Positions 34,978 through 46,460 of a DNA stretch of 64,000 nt are shown piece by piece. Source of the stretch: Triatoma infestans (Eukaryota; Arthropoda; Insecta; Hemiptera; Reduviidae); contig JAAEAF010000088.1 of assembly GCA_011037195.1 (NCBI GenBank), forward strand, positions 186,001-250,000. The letters run 5' to 3'. Made by a program: the position numbers and the translations under genes. The notes under the pieces are model-generated. The model was not told the DNA's origin. It saw only the letters and a program-made list of their open reading frames with translations, and ran no database searches. How positions within the stretch are numbered: the stretch's first letter is position 1; each line of letters begins with the position of its first letter.

Positions 34978-35440
34978 TTACTTTCTCTTTGCTGCTGCTG
35001 CAAGAGGAACTATCTTGCTAGCTACGATCGTGTCTAATTTTCATAGTTGAGGAATACTTATTTTTTTGAGATACCCTGGGGTACGGACAAAAATATTTTT
35101 AGCAAATGGTTTTTAGTTATGAATGTGTGTGTGTGTGTGTGTGTGTATGTGTGTGTGTGGAAAAAATATCACAAAAACGAAAAATCGAAGGAATTCTGTT
35201 TAGGTACCCATCCATCGATCTGACTGGAAGTTTCGGACACAAGCCACCAGCCGAAAGTATGACTTTACTCGTTTTTTTTTTTTTAATTTTTAATGATTTC
35301 AACATCTCTAAAGATCTATCTTCTCTAACGAACTTCGTGAACAATTTTTACAAAACCAAATATATTTTTATTACAAACATTTTTTTTTTTTGAGGATGTT
35401 CTGAGGGATGTTCTGAGTTAGGCTTAAATTTAAACTGCCA
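34978..35440 (+). repeat. HINE-like element, 5' fragment with long (GT)n
   Basis: TTTACTTTCTCTTTGCTGC, GCAAGAGGAACTATC, TACGATCGTGTCTAATTTTC, a (TG)n tract (35125-35158), ATCACAAAAACGAAAAATCG and a decayed module are present; the 3' half is lost or diverged beyond recognition. Confidence 0.7.
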
Positions 35441-35850
35441 TGATAGGCTATGGGATTGTTACACAGGGGGCTGAATACAATATTATAAACATTGTAAACA
35501 ATGTTCCTCATCAAAAATCATCACCTTGTAATTAGTAAACATTGCCTTGTTAAAAGGAAGTTTGTCAGTTAGAATTATTGAAATAAATACAGTCGTATGA
35601 GTTTTCCATATTAGATTTCTTAATGTTTAAGAGAGTCACATCCTAGATTGTTTTTGATGTTGTTTAACCAAAGAAAATTATCTAACCATTTCAATTTTGC
35701 AAATAATTCTGAGTACAAATGAGCAATCAATCATTAATATGGGTTATCATTAATATCAATTATTAAAAAGTACTTTATATTCGAAAAATATTTGCATTCT
35801 AAATATAATGTCCTGTAAGACTATTTATTAATGATAAAGGTAATTAATGA
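35441..35850. other. AT-rich spacer
   Basis: Nothing recognisable. Confidence 0.45.
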
Positions 35851-35853
35851 TAA

Positions 35854-36584
35854 AGAATATGCATGTATTCGCGATTCGTGATGCGCGATCCCTGCCTGAT
35901 TCGTCCAGTTCGTTGCAGTTTCAAATTAGTTCACAGAAATTTGTGAGCACGAGCAAAGCCTATATATATTAATTATTTCAGTAGGTACATGTATATTATT
36001 TTTAAATTGTATGTACATATTTCTGCTCTGAAAATATGGAGAGTGACGATGATCTGGCAATAGCTAGTGCTGTTTTTATAATCATGGCGCAAAAGAAGAA
36101 GAAGTTTTTAAATAAACGTAAAAAACGCAGATGGTGGAGTGTATCACGATTCAAAAATAGAGACAGGTAATTTATTAAGTTCATACGATTCATTCTCTGG
36201 AGTCAATCCTACACGAAAAAGCGTACATCAGACCACTCTTATTCTTGCCTGTTATCTTCTTCGGCCATTATTTTAATTATCCTTTAAAAAAAACAAGAAC
36301 GCGGAATTAAATATAAACATAACCCCCTCGAACAAACTAGCGCGCACAACGAACGGACGAATTAACTATGAACACAGTCGAATTAACTTTGGCGAATCAG
36401 CGGTTCGTGTTGATGCGCAGCCTTTGATATGCGTCAATTTACCGCTCTTAGGAGCGAATTACTGTGCCCACAGGAATCATGTTGTTTACGAATCGATTTT
36501 TAACAACAAGTCCCTACACACTATTCGTGAACAGCCCGCGATTCACGTATCGCGCATCACGAATCGCGAATACATGCATAGTCT
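35854..36584 (+). mobile_element. Terminal-inverted-repeat DNA transposon, probably PIF/Harbinger type
   Basis: A perfect 31-bp inverted repeat (ATGCATGTATTCGCG, ATTCGTGATGCGCGAT) lies at 35859-35889 and 36549-36579, extended outwards to AGA(A/C)T. TAA precedes the left end (35851-35853) and G-TAA follows the right end (36585-36588), so a TAA target duplication typical of PIF/Harbinger is possible but one base off. The element is about 0.73 kb, GC-richer than its surroundings, and keeps only the start of a transposase (36036-36170). Confidence 0.75.
36036..36170 (+). pseudogene. Truncated transposase N-terminus (PIF/Harbinger-like)
   Basis: A 44-codon ORF starts MESDDDLAIASAVFIIMAQK and continues with a basic stretch (KKKKFLNKRKKRRWW) and SVSRFKNRDR before TAA. 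In the +1 frame the sequence continues as ETGNLLSSYDSFSG, which fits the R-E-x-G-x-x-x-L spacing that follows RRWW in Harbinger transposases, so one frameshift near 36160 is likely. The catalytic DDE part is absent, deleted to about 0.3 kb before the right inverted repeat. The protein would be inactive. The family assignment rests on the RRWW motif and element context. Confidence 0.55.
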
Positions 36585-36589
36585 GTAAC

Positions 36590-37785
36590 CACTTTAACTG
36601 TTAAATTGCGTGGACAGAAAGTGTTCATTCATACGGCAATTATCTTTCTAATTTACTTGCTTGTATATTTATTAAAGCAATTTCTCTTGCAAATTATATA
36701 GTTTATTAAATCTATGTAAACTATATAATTAATTATATATATATGTATAAAACATGCATGCAAATATTATAAAGGCCATATTAATATAAGATCCCTTAAA
36801 CATAATATGGTATAAACATAAGCAAGGTAAAATACCATTCTCCAAGAATTACTTTAATTTTCAAAAAATCCCATTCCCTTGACATATATATATATACTTA
36901 AATATGATTATTACTTTAATAAAAATTACCCTTAAAAATATTTTAAATAATATATCATTTTCACGTCACTTCATAATAATCTCCGTCACCCGCCCATATG
37001 AATAATAATTAAATTCTCTTCAACAGATCTAATACGTTAAATGCTTTATACATTTTTTCCATTAAACCTAAATAAACAGAAAAAATAATTTTTTTTTTAA
37101 TCTTTTTAAAAATTTAACTTTAATTGTTGGTTGCAATAAATTCTAATTATCATAGTTAATTAACTTCCTATGTAAGATTTAAAAGAAAATATTTAAATGC
37201 TATGAAATAAATCGATTATATACGAAGGTGGAATATTTCGCAAAAATATCGTATTTGATTGATAAGGACAATTGATGCTAATAATATAGTATTAAAACTA
37301 GCGTTAATATTCACTGTTAACGGCCATGAATCGGTTATTTGCAAATTTATTTGTAAACAAAATTTGTTGCGAGTAATTAATATGTTGTAAACTGGTATAA
37401 TTGATCAAAACTGGTCATTCTAGCATCAATAAATGGTTCCATCAAGTTGTATCAAAATTTCAAAAAAAAAAATCAATATTTCGAAAGGTATTTTTGCATT
37501 TGATTTGGATTAAAAAACTGATTATGAGTACTTAAAAAGAAATCCAGGATGTGTTTTAGGGCATTTAGTGTGAAGGCCAAAGAGATTACGGTGTGACAAG
37601 TGGCCTTTTTTAAGAAGGAACAATTTTTGACTAAAAAGTAAGTGTTGTTAAAAGTTATATTGACCTATAGTAGTATATCCGATGCCTATTTTTTGTAATG
37701 TGACCGTAATTTTTTTTTTAAAGGAATAAAGGGAACTGCGACAAAAATAAGTCAATTGTGCCCCCTACTGGGGCCACGATGAGTT
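36590..37785. other. AT-rich spacer
   Basis: No gene or element recognised; short TA-rich runs near 36737 and 36885. Confidence 0.45.
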
Positions 37786-37789
37786 CAGG

Positions 37790-38500
37790 TTCCCCCTATG
37801 ATTGATTTCCTCCTCCAACGCCAGGTAGATACCCAGGCTTCTAAATACTGGGTGATAGCATTACAGTCATTTTGGATCTCTACTAGAATCCCCCCCATCT
37901 CCGCACAGAATCTGCTATTATCTTCTTCAGATTTCCTCTTAATCTACAAAGCTGCATTAGGAAACCTGTCAGCATGCGAAGCCTTTTATTTTTTACTCAA
38001 ACTGATGCCCGCTTCAGATCTTTTCCGGTCGAACAGCTCAGACAAGTCTTACCCTGCCTCAGTCATGGAAGGGTTCTCCAGAGCAAAGAAGTTTGACTTC
38101 TTCCTAGATTCTAATTTTCTCCCTAAGTGACTGGTGTTGGCTATTTTATTATTTTCTACGCCAACATGTCCTGGCATCCAAAAGATTGTCACACTATCTT
38201 TTCTGCCCAGGTCATTGAGTATGGCGAGGATCCTCAAACCTTTTGAACTGATGACATATGAGCTCAATGGAGACCTGACTATCGGATAAGATTACAATCT
38301 CCTGATTCCCCTACTTCCTTTCTAGGTCAAACTGGACAAATCTTCCATTTGCGAGAATTTTCACTTGGAAGATACTAGAAAATCTGCCCACGAACTCCTG
38401 ATGTTTTTTCCTTGGTCCAAATACTGCAGTCCCTCGGGGGGTATGCCCGTCCGTATACCAACCACATAACGGCATATTCTTTCATACGAGATGAAGCGAA
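37790..38500 (-). pseudogene. LINE RNase H domain remnant
   Basis: Minus strand: WYTDGHTPRGTAVFGPRKKH (about 38465-38400; the first catalytic D of RNase H in the (Y/F)TDG motif), a stop, EIVILSDSQVSIELICHQF (about 38300-38240; the D of the SDS motif), then SVTIFWMPGHVGVENNKIAN (about 38195-38135; the HxGxxxNxxA motif, with the usual final D changed to N). Stops and frame changes separate the parts. The remaining stretch to 37790 should be the C-terminal region but shows no clear knuckle. Confidence 0.8.
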
Positions 38501-39495
38501 TTCGTTACTCCACTCTCTTCCAATACTAATAGAAAAATTCCCATATTAGTTGGTGGCTTAATGTATTTAAAACAAAATAAATAAGTAAATAAGAAGAACA
38601 AGAGGCTCACAGAAGAATTTAACAAACCGTATCTAACTCATCACTGTCTACATTAGAATTCTGGCATTCAAAAAGGCTAAAATCTTATTATTAGTAATAG
38701 AAATACTGACGGCGTATGACAATCAAAGTTTTTATGTAGTTCCGTATTGATTGTCTTGCAAATACAAGAGTAATAAACATATTCACCAAATGGCATGGAA
38801 CATGGAAAAGGTAACGAGATAAACGAGGAAGGACACATAGTAAAAATTTTTCATTATTTGCAACTATATAAAATAAAAATAAGAAGGTGTAATTCATTTA
38901 ATTATTATTTTAACTAATCATCCATATTGTTATAGTACCATTATTTTCATTTACATCTAGAATTTCAGTTAACATCATGAAATTCAAGGTTTTTCAACCT
39001 TGACAAACATCTGGGAACTTTCTAGAACCTACAATAAAATTATGATGTGTTGAAAATTAATTGAAATAAACAAACTGTTCCTTACATACAATCATAAATT
39101 CGGTTGGTTATTCAGATATTCTGATGACATTAAAAAAAAAAGTCACGTTAAAAAAGAAATGGTACAAATAATTCATACTTTAAATATCTTCTTTTTCACA
39201 AACAATGTACCCATACTTCAGAATTAGCTATTTACTTTGCTTTAAAATGAAATTTTTTTTTTTTTAATCATTTTTAAAGGTTTTTACTAGATTCTGAAAT
39301 ATCTACGAGAGTTACTTATTGGGGATGCAATGTATACTTTACAAATTTGCAACTGTGTCTAGTATCCGAACTAAGTTTTCATCGGATATGTCGGGGCCCC
39401 GTGAATATGGAAACATTGCTTATCAGGGAATGGCCTGTTTGTTGTGTGTATTTCTGTGTTTTGTGTGTGTGATAGAGAGTGTGCATGAGATAGTG
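38501..39495. other. AT-rich spacer
   Basis: No supported features. A TG-rich stretch near 39435-39475 may be a trace of a HINE-like copy. Confidence 0.4.
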
Positions 39496-39499
39496 TAGT

Positions 39500-40085
39500 T
39501 TCGGTTGTATATGTCAACCGGAATTACGAGGATTCAAAAACTTCAGTGCAGCTTAACTCTATCAGAAAGTATCTTCACCTCTTTAACTTTTCCTGGCCAT
39601 TTTTCTGCAGCATTCAATAATATCAATGATTACAGCCTGGAAGAAAACAGTGACCACGATCTTTCCACAAATATAAGTAGATCTTTCTTTGTTCCCTAAG
39701 CTCCTGCTCCAGAAAGACCAGTTTCATTCTGTTCTGGAGCCATCAAAGAATCAGCAAATAATACTTTCCTCCATTAACCCTTTGAGGATGTCCTCCCCTC
39801 CCCATTCTGCTAATTCTGATCTTATAACTTCTCTAGAACGTCTCCACTTCTTAATTGTCTCATCAATTTTAGAGAGAGGAAATTGGTTCGTTTGTCTCAA
39901 TCTGGTGCCTTCAATTCTAGTATGATCTCTACTAAAAGTTCTTATCCAATGTCCTTTGCACTGCATCCTGTAATAACCTTTATTGCTTTTCCTAAATTCG
40001 AAATTGTAGAGGTTCCAATGCTATTAATAATGCTGCTTGTTGATATTGTCCTCATCACACCCTTATAGCCAAACAGCATCCTAAC
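39500..40085 (-). pseudogene. LINE (R1/I-like) RT C-terminus to RNase H remnant
   Basis: Minus strand: GVMRTISTSSIINSIGTSTI (about 40060-40000, like the G.mRTTPT.al..L segment after the reverse transcriptase), KAIKVITGCSAKDIG, TRLRQTNQFPLSKIDETIKK and SELAEWGGEDILKGL (39966-39751), then FDGSRTE-stop (about 39745), the start of RNase H, followed by SLG, VFFQAVIIDIIECCRKMA and ILSDRVKLH in changing frames. The order fits a single ORF2 copy, now broken by stops and frameshifts. Confidence 0.65.
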
Positions 40086-40473
40086 ATTTCTCCCTATCTA
40101 CACCTCACTCACCCATTCGACGGCCACCACAAAATTCGACGTAGAGTATCTTAGTCTTGATATGTTAAATAAATATCAAGTTTAAAGAAAATTGGCTAAA
40201 CGAAAGTGCGATTTTAATGACTCGTATTTCCTTAAACTTTGTATACTTACTTACCAATCATAAAATAAAAAAAACCTATCACTTTTATTTCTTTTTGAGT
40301 AAATTTATTTTTGCAGGTTTCTATGGAGCTGACACGTTAGGCCGTTTCCTTGATAGTGTGCCATGTCAGTAACTTTATCACCTGATGAGAGAGAAATAAA
40401 TTTTGAGAATATTGAGAGAGAACTAAATATTCCAAGAACAAAGAACATTGTCAAAATCAGAACTGTGACAATT

Positions 40474-40745
40474 ACATTAAGAGAATCAGAGACATTTTCC
40501 GCGGTAGCCTGCTTCATTTTGTGGTCATCGACCGGTTTCGGGCGTTCACCTATCTTCAGGATGCGTTTTTCAGACAGTGTGATAACACAGACTTGCACAG
40601 AGCATATTCAGTTTACACACACAGAGTGACGTACACAGAGTGTGTAAACTGAATTTGTTCTGTGCAAGTCTGTGTTATCACACCTTGCTGGTCGATGACC
40701 CTAAAATAAAGAAGGCTACCACGAAAAATGTCTCTGATGCTTACC
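40474..40745. mobile_element. Palindromic foldback element (family B) with hammerhead-like core
   Basis: Inner arms: TGTGATAACACAGACTTGCA, CAGAGCATATTCAGTTTACA (about 40578-40628) against their inverse (about 40633-40684). Outer arms: ATCAGAGACATTTTCCG, GTAGCCTGCTTCATTTTG and TGGTCATCGACC (about 40485-40533) against GGTCGATGACC...AAGGCTACC and ATGTCTCTGAT (about 40690-40739). Only the left arm holds the segment 40534-40575. Read on the minus strand this gives CUGAAGA, a GG...CC hairpin, GAAACCGGUC and GAUG, like a type I hammerhead ribozyme with a palindromic stem III (GAA-ACCGGU-C). The element has no ORF. Confidence 0.75.
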
Positions 40746-40811
40746 AGCTCTGCGGAACCAACCACCACAACACATTAAGAGAAAGTCATGTGATTGTTTC
40801 AGAGACGAATT

Positions 40812-41725
40812 TTTACTTTCTCTAGGAAGTAAATCAATACTTTCAGAGAAAGTATTGTGATCGTGTCAAATTTGCAATATTGAGTTTTTGCAGGAAATAA
40901 ACGTTTTGAGGCTCTTTGAGTCAGAAAAAATGTTTTTTCGAAATTAGTCTGTGTGTGTGAATGTGTATTTGTATGTTTGTGTATATGCGCAAAAACATTA
41001 AATCGCAAAAAGGGAAAATCGCATAAAGTTTAAACTTGACATTCTGTTTGGGTATTAACATGGGATGCACGGGAAGCTATTTGTCAAAATTCCTCAACCG
41101 GAAAAATCTCATCGCGATGTTCTCGAAAATGGCTCCATGTCTCGATTTTCTTTAAATTTAGTATATCAACAGCAGGTGATGTACACTTCTACTGCAACAG
41201 AAGCTACAACTTTTATTTTGAAAGTTTCTCCGGGAAAATTCATTATAAAAAAAAGGGGTTGTTGGGCGCATTACATACATATTTTCCACTAAACTGCAAT
41301 TTTTATTGATTATGTAATTCTATCTTCTAAAATTAATTATAATTAAAAATGTTGCAAAAATTTCGAGTTGAAAAAAAAAATTGGTTGACCGGAAGTGCGT
41401 TTTTTTGGGAACAGGTTTTTTTTTTTTCAGTATTTTTGCAGTTTCTTTCATAAAAAAAAAAAACACTGACAGATTTCATTAAAATTGTTTCACTAACTAA
41501 GAATACAAAGACCCTATCACTTTTGGTTGAAATTTTTTTCCTGAGAAAGTTCATTTAAAAAAGTTTGTGATGAGGGGGTGAGCTTTTGCATTTCTCAAAA
41601 AAGTCGCTGTAATAAATTTATATTGTTCCATTGATATAACATTGTAGACAAGTAAACATTTAAGCAAAATATGAGCATGAAAATTTGTCAGTCGTTGTCA
41701 GTCGTGTGAGTGTTTCACACCACAT
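40812..41725 (+). repeat. HINE-like element, diverged, complete ends
   Basis: 5' TTTTTACTTTCTCTAGGAAG, GATCGTGTCAAATTTGCAAT, a TGTGTGTGTGAATGTG tract (40949), AAATCGCATAAAGTTTAAAC, modules near 41110-41400 and 41440-41600, and a 3' GTCGTGTGAGTGTTTCACAC hairpin (41701-41720). The sub-terminal repeat itself is lost and replaced by a GTCAGTCGTTGTCAGTCG repeat. Confidence 0.8.
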
Positions 41726-43045
41726 CTTTTTCCATTCCCAGATAAGTATGGAGCAATTGTCTTATTGTGCGCATAGCAATATATAAATTAAATTACTTCT
41801 TTGCTAACAAGAAGAATGAAATTTTCCGAACTTCCCACTTTTTTTTCTCTTACCATAGAAAAAAAAAACTAGTAAATAAAATTTTTAAAATTATCTCAAT
41901 AACAATTAAGTAAATAAAAGTTTCAAATAAAGAAAAATTGAACATGTGGAAATCATCAATTAAAGAACATGTTTTTAAATAAATCATAGAGCGTAAAGAA
42001 CAACATGGTGTCCTTGAAGTGTGGAAGAAGAATTAGAGGGATAATCGGGTTGAGATAAGATCGCGGACACACAATGGACAATAGGGTAATTCTATTTAAT
42101 TATCTGTTAATAAGAGGACATGTTATTATGTCTGTCTGTATACATATATGGTTACATATGTATCTATGTATATATAAATCAAATCTTAATAAATAATATT
42201 TAATATATTATTTATACACTGAAGATTTACAATAACAGTAAAAAAATTATGACGCATATTGATTTATATAGCTTTGTTTAATTAATCTAAGTAAGTTTTT
42301 ATTAAAAGATAGAGCACCATTTTAGTTTATTACAACTGTTTTGGAAGTTTTCAAAGCTTAATCTTTTCCCTCTCTTGTTAATTTGATTAAAATTATCTGT
42401 ATCCTACCATGACTTCATTCATAGCCATAATCAGTGATTAAGCTAGTAGTTCGTCCGACCCGAACGCAAAGCTAGTGGTAGTGATCAAACGTCAAATTTA
42501 TTGGGAAACGATTTACTTACATAAGCCTGGATATTTTTTTTTGTAGATAATTCAAAAATTGTAAAAAAAACAGTTTTGTTGTTAAGTTTAAAATAATAGA
42601 TCTACATTTAATACAGTTTAATAATAGGGCAGTAGAAATGGCGCATGTACCAACGCTAATTACTGAAAGGGCACAGGACAAAACCGTATCCAACATATCT
42701 GCAACAGGTATCTATTTGGATTTCGATACCTGACCAAATTGCATATAAAATGAATCTTTAGGTTTAGTATTTGTATTAGTTTAGTAATTGTACGGTGAGT
42801 TCAGAAAGGATTTCCCATGATAGAAACTGAAAGCTTGGTTCATTAATCTTTTAAAGAAATGTTTTATGCATCTGTCACCACAGATTCGAATGTAGTTTTT
42901 AACGCCAGATAAGGACTATTCATTTAAGTCTTGCGTGGTAATTTGTCTAAAAGACTCTTGGGTGTGGTACCTTATCGATCGGTGTTATTATTATGGTCCA
43001 TTAGAGGAGGATCAGTGGAAGGAAAGATGGCGTAGTAAGTGTAAA
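41726..43045. other. AT-rich spacer
   Basis: No gene or recognised element. A GC-richer part (42430-42490) has no identifiable content. Confidence 0.4.
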
Positions 43046-43048
43046 GGT

Positions 43049-44293
43049 GATGTTTTGGGATACTAATGGATTTACTTTATCCGCCGTTTCTTTGTTAAAC
43101 TTGTAGGGGGTCACAGAAGCCAATCAGCCCATATGTCATTCTTTTACTGCTAGAGAGGCCAAATGTTTTTTAAAATATGAAGCTTTGATTGAGCCTTCTT
43201 GAACGCCTCTTTTTACTTTTCCCACTCCTAGTATTCCGATCGTGTCAAATTTTCGAAATTTAGTTTTTACCGGAATTGCGCTTTTCTCGAAACGAATTTT
43301 TACTTTCTCTTACTCCTAGTAAAAGGAAGTATTGTAATGGTGTCAAATTTTCGATATCCAGTTTTCACCGGAAATACGTCTTGAGGTCCCCTGAGTCCAA
43401 AAAATATGGTTTTTAGCAAATGGTCTGTGCGTACGTGTGTGTGTATGTGAACAGCGTAGCTCAAAAATGAAAAACCGTGGAAAGTTGAAACTTGATATTC
43501 CATTTAGATATCACCATGGACAGTAAGTACGTTATCTGCCAAAATTCTTCAACCAAAAGTACCACTTTACTAGTTTTTTTTTTACTTTTTTGCGTTTTTC
43601 TCAAAAATAGCTGCGACGATTTTCGTCAAACTTAGTATATGAACTACATATACAAAGAGCTACAACTTTTATTTGAAACATTTCTCTGGGAAAATTCATT
43701 TAAGAGCAGTTATGGGGGAGGGATGGGGTTAGGTTTTTTATCTAAAGTGTTATTTTAGTTTATTAGACAATTCTCTCATTTAAATAATGTTAATCAGAAT
43801 TGAATATGTTGTTGAAATTCCAAGTTTGAAAAAATCGGATAACCGGAATTGCGTTTACTTCACCACCTTTACTAAATGATTTTTTTTACTTTTTCGCGAT
43901 TTTCTCAAAAATGGCTCTGAGGATTTTCTTGAAACTTCGTATATAAACTAAACATACAAAGATCTACAACTTTTATTTGAAACATTTCACTGGGAAAATT
44001 CATTTAAGGGAACTTTTAGGGGAGGGGTGGGGTTTATGTTTTTCTCTAAAGTGCTACCATAGTTGGATTATACAATTCTATCATCCAAACAAAATTAATT
44101 AGAACTAAATAGATGGCCAAAATTCCGAGTTTCAAGAAAATTAGTAAACCGGAAGTGCGTTTTTACTGAACAGTTTTTTTTTTTCAGTTTTCGACGAATT
44201 GCATTAAATTTGATGCACAAACTATAAAATTTGTCAATTATAATTTTGAGAACTGGAGTAAGAGAAAGTTGTGTGAGTGTTACACACCAGATT
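43049..44293 (+). repeat. HINE-like element, full length, with duplicated flank (pair member 2)
   Basis: The core element runs from ACTTTCTCTTACTCC (43302-43316) to GGAGTAAGAGAAAGT (44255-44269), 968 bp, followed by the hairpin GTGTGAGTGTTACACAC (44271-44287). Two modules start near 43600 and 43900 with TCAAAAAT(A/G)GCT, each followed by TACAACTTTTATTTGAAACA; a third, shortened unit starts near 44190. The 250 bp before the core (43049-43301) contain an older 5' end and non-family sequence, and the whole block is an inverted duplicate of 28172-29410. Confidence 0.92.
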
Positions 44294-44620
44294 TTTTTAA
44301 ACTACAAATGCTCACTGCACAGATAAAAATATTCCACTTTTATTTGAATCATTTGTCAGAAAAAAAAAAAAATTATTTTAGACGGGGTTTTAGGGGTCTC
44401 ACAGTTAGGTTCAAAGTTAAACTGCCATTACAAGGACTTGAGACAGAGGGCGACCACAAGTCCGCTCAGGTATAATTCCTACCACGGTTTTTTTATGGCC
44501 AGTCGATCTAATAAGCGCTTGTAACATTGCAATTTTAAAGAAATTTGTTTTAATTAAATTGCACTAATTGGAGTAAGTAGAGTGATGTGAGTATTTCACA
44601 CCGGATGCATGCGCCTGTAA
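44294..44620 (+). repeat. HINE-like element, 3' fragment
   Basis: Directly after the previous copy. Contains CCACTTTTATTTGAATCATT, GGGGTTTTAGGGG, TTAATTAAATTGCACTAATT, then GGAGTAAG and ATGTGAGTATTTCACACCGG (hairpin, about 44587-44606). Sequence from 44511 onward recurs inside the foldback at 47.75 kb. Confidence 0.7.
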
Positions 44621-44769
44621 GATGTGGCGGAACTAGATACACGGCAACCCAAATTTGTACCCAACATTGTATTAAAACAATTGAAATGTACGTCCTCTTT
44701 TTTAAATTCAGTAAGGTAATAAATAAGTAATCATACCAGCGTTTATTTAAACAAATAAATAAAAAAATA
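44511..44769 (+). repeat. Segment duplicated inside the foldback at 47751-48009
   Basis: ATAAGCGCTTGTAACATTGC through GTTTATTTAAACAAATAAAT and the following A run is almost the same at 47751-48009, with only a few substitutions and single-base indels. It covers the 3' end of a HINE-like copy and about 165 bp of non-family flank. Confidence 0.9.
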
Positions 44770-44774
44770 AATAA

Positions 44775-45310
44775 TAATTTGCTAAATTGATACAAAAAAA
44801 AAAAATAATGAAATCATTATCTAGACGAGGAAATTGATATCCTATATATATCACATAACTTGGATAGATTTTCAATGGTAACATTCTCAGAATCAAATGT
44901 TTACAATACTATCAACAATGTAACTTATAAATAACTTTAACCATAGTAACAAATTGCTCCAGTTTCATTTTTTTTTTTAATTTATTAAATTATTAAAGTA
45001 AGAATGCTTAGCAACCACTTGTGAATTATAAATTCCAATATATTTGAATATATTTATGTTATTTTGATAATTTTCCGACAAATTGTGTCGTTTATAATTA
45101 TTTAGGTTTTAAAATATATTCCAATTGTTTGGGAGTGTTGTTGCCCTTTAACATTTATACGTTGTTTGTGTTTCGACTTAAAACTAGCAACGAATTGTTT
45201 AAAAACTTTTCATAGGTCCTATTTCGTGGAAAAAAAAATATTAATCGCATTTCTCTAGTTCCAAGGACAATCTTCCTCGGGCTTTGCATAACATATTAAT
45301 GTCGTTAATA
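44775..45310. other. AT-rich spacer
   Basis: No gene or element recognised. Confidence 0.45.
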
Positions 45311-45313
45311 TAA

Positions 45314-46457
45314 AGCGGCCTCTACACGGTCAATAATATTGCCAATATCAGTATTGACAATATAACCATCAATACTCGTGCTAACCAGTCTCAATACTTC
45401 ATTACCTTACACGATCCATATTATTGTCAATAACTGTGCTCATTACTTACTATTTCTGCCACTAGGAGAGTGAATTTACGTGTTTGTACTCGTTATTTTG
45501 TTGACTTTTTTCCCCTTAAAAAATGAATAATCGTACAAAAGCTTGCGTAGCCATTATTTTGGCGCTTGGCACTACTCATAAAGTGAAACGCAAACACTGG
45601 ATGAAAGAGTGGTTAAAGAAAAGAGATGAATATTCTCATTTAGTACTTTTGAAGGAAATCAGCCTCTTCGATGTTGAAAATTTCAAGAACTACTTTCGAA
45701 TGGATGAACCTACCTTTAACAAACTGTTACAGATGGTTGGTCAATTTTGAAAAGACAGGACAGAAATATGAGAGAAACTATAAGTGTTAGGGAAAGATTA
45801 GCCTTAACAGGTACTTGGCCGCAGGCAGAAGTTTTGAAGACTTGAAGTTTTCAGTCATAATGTCCCCATCAACTATCAGCAAAGCTGCAATGGAAACCTG
45901 TGAAACCTTTAAATATGTCCTACAAGACTTCGAAAAAAATTACAATCACCTTTAAAAAATATATGATTGAAGTTTTATTATAATACAAAAATCATTCCCA
46001 AGAACCTCCACTGGATCGTGTTTTGAACTGAACTGTAATGAAGGGACTTTATAATTGACTATAATATGAAATGTATGTTAATCAGAAAAATAAGATTAAA
46101 AAATTACCATCATCATTAAAAAAATGTATGACTGAAGTTTCATTTTTATACATAAATCTTTCCAATGTTCCTTTGTAAGATATTGTATCACTGTTGTTGA
46201 GGTTAGTTTCAACGTCGTATAAAACTATTGAACTGAATATTGATGGAAATATTGGCGCCTCCCCTACACGGTCAATATTACTGTCAATATCCCCTCCAAT
46301 TCTTAGAATTGATACACGAAAATCAGAAAATCCGGATTTCATCAATACTCTTGTCAATACCGACCGTCAATACATTTTTTTCACCTTACATGGTCAATAT
46401 TATTGCCAATACTCTAAAGTATTGTCAATATTATTGACCGTGTAGAGAGAGGCCGCT
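45314..46457 (+). mobile_element. PIF/Harbinger transposon, internally deleted
   Basis: Terminal inverted repeats AGCGGCCTCTACACGGTCAA, TAATATT (left, 45314-45340) and the inverse at the right end (about 46427-46457, with an extra CTCT) are flanked on both sides by TAA (45311-45313 and 46458-46460), the three-base target duplication of this superfamily. Sub-terminal TATTGnCAATA repeats occur near both ends. A second end-like sequence (GGCGCCTCCCCTACACGGTC) lies inside at about 46251, suggesting a nested or rearranged shorter derivative (46251-46457). A broken transposase lies at 45523-45950. Confidence 0.9.
45523..45950 (+). pseudogene. PIF/Harbinger transposase, N-terminal part, frameshifted
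   Basis: The ATG frame (75 codons, to 45750) reads MNNRTKACVAIILALG, KRKHWMKEWLKKRDEYSHLV and FKNYFRMDEPTFNKLLQMV. These are the W-x-x-x-W-L-x-x-R and F.N(Y/F)(F/L)RM....F..LL..V blocks that precede the catalytic domain in Harbinger transposases. After a frameshift come MRETISVRERLALTGT, AAGRSFEDLKFSVIMSPSTI and SKAAMETCETFKYVLQDF in two frames, matching the usual (R..I....RLA.TLR.LA.G.S...L...F..S.STIS). The DDE catalytic region is absent, lost with the internal deletion. It is non-functional. Confidence 0.88.
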
Positions 46458-46460
46458 TAA

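Noticed and set aside
39689..39925. Plus-strand 78-aa ORF
   Set aside because: It is the antisense shadow of the minus-strand LINE remnant (R1/I-like) at 39500-40085.
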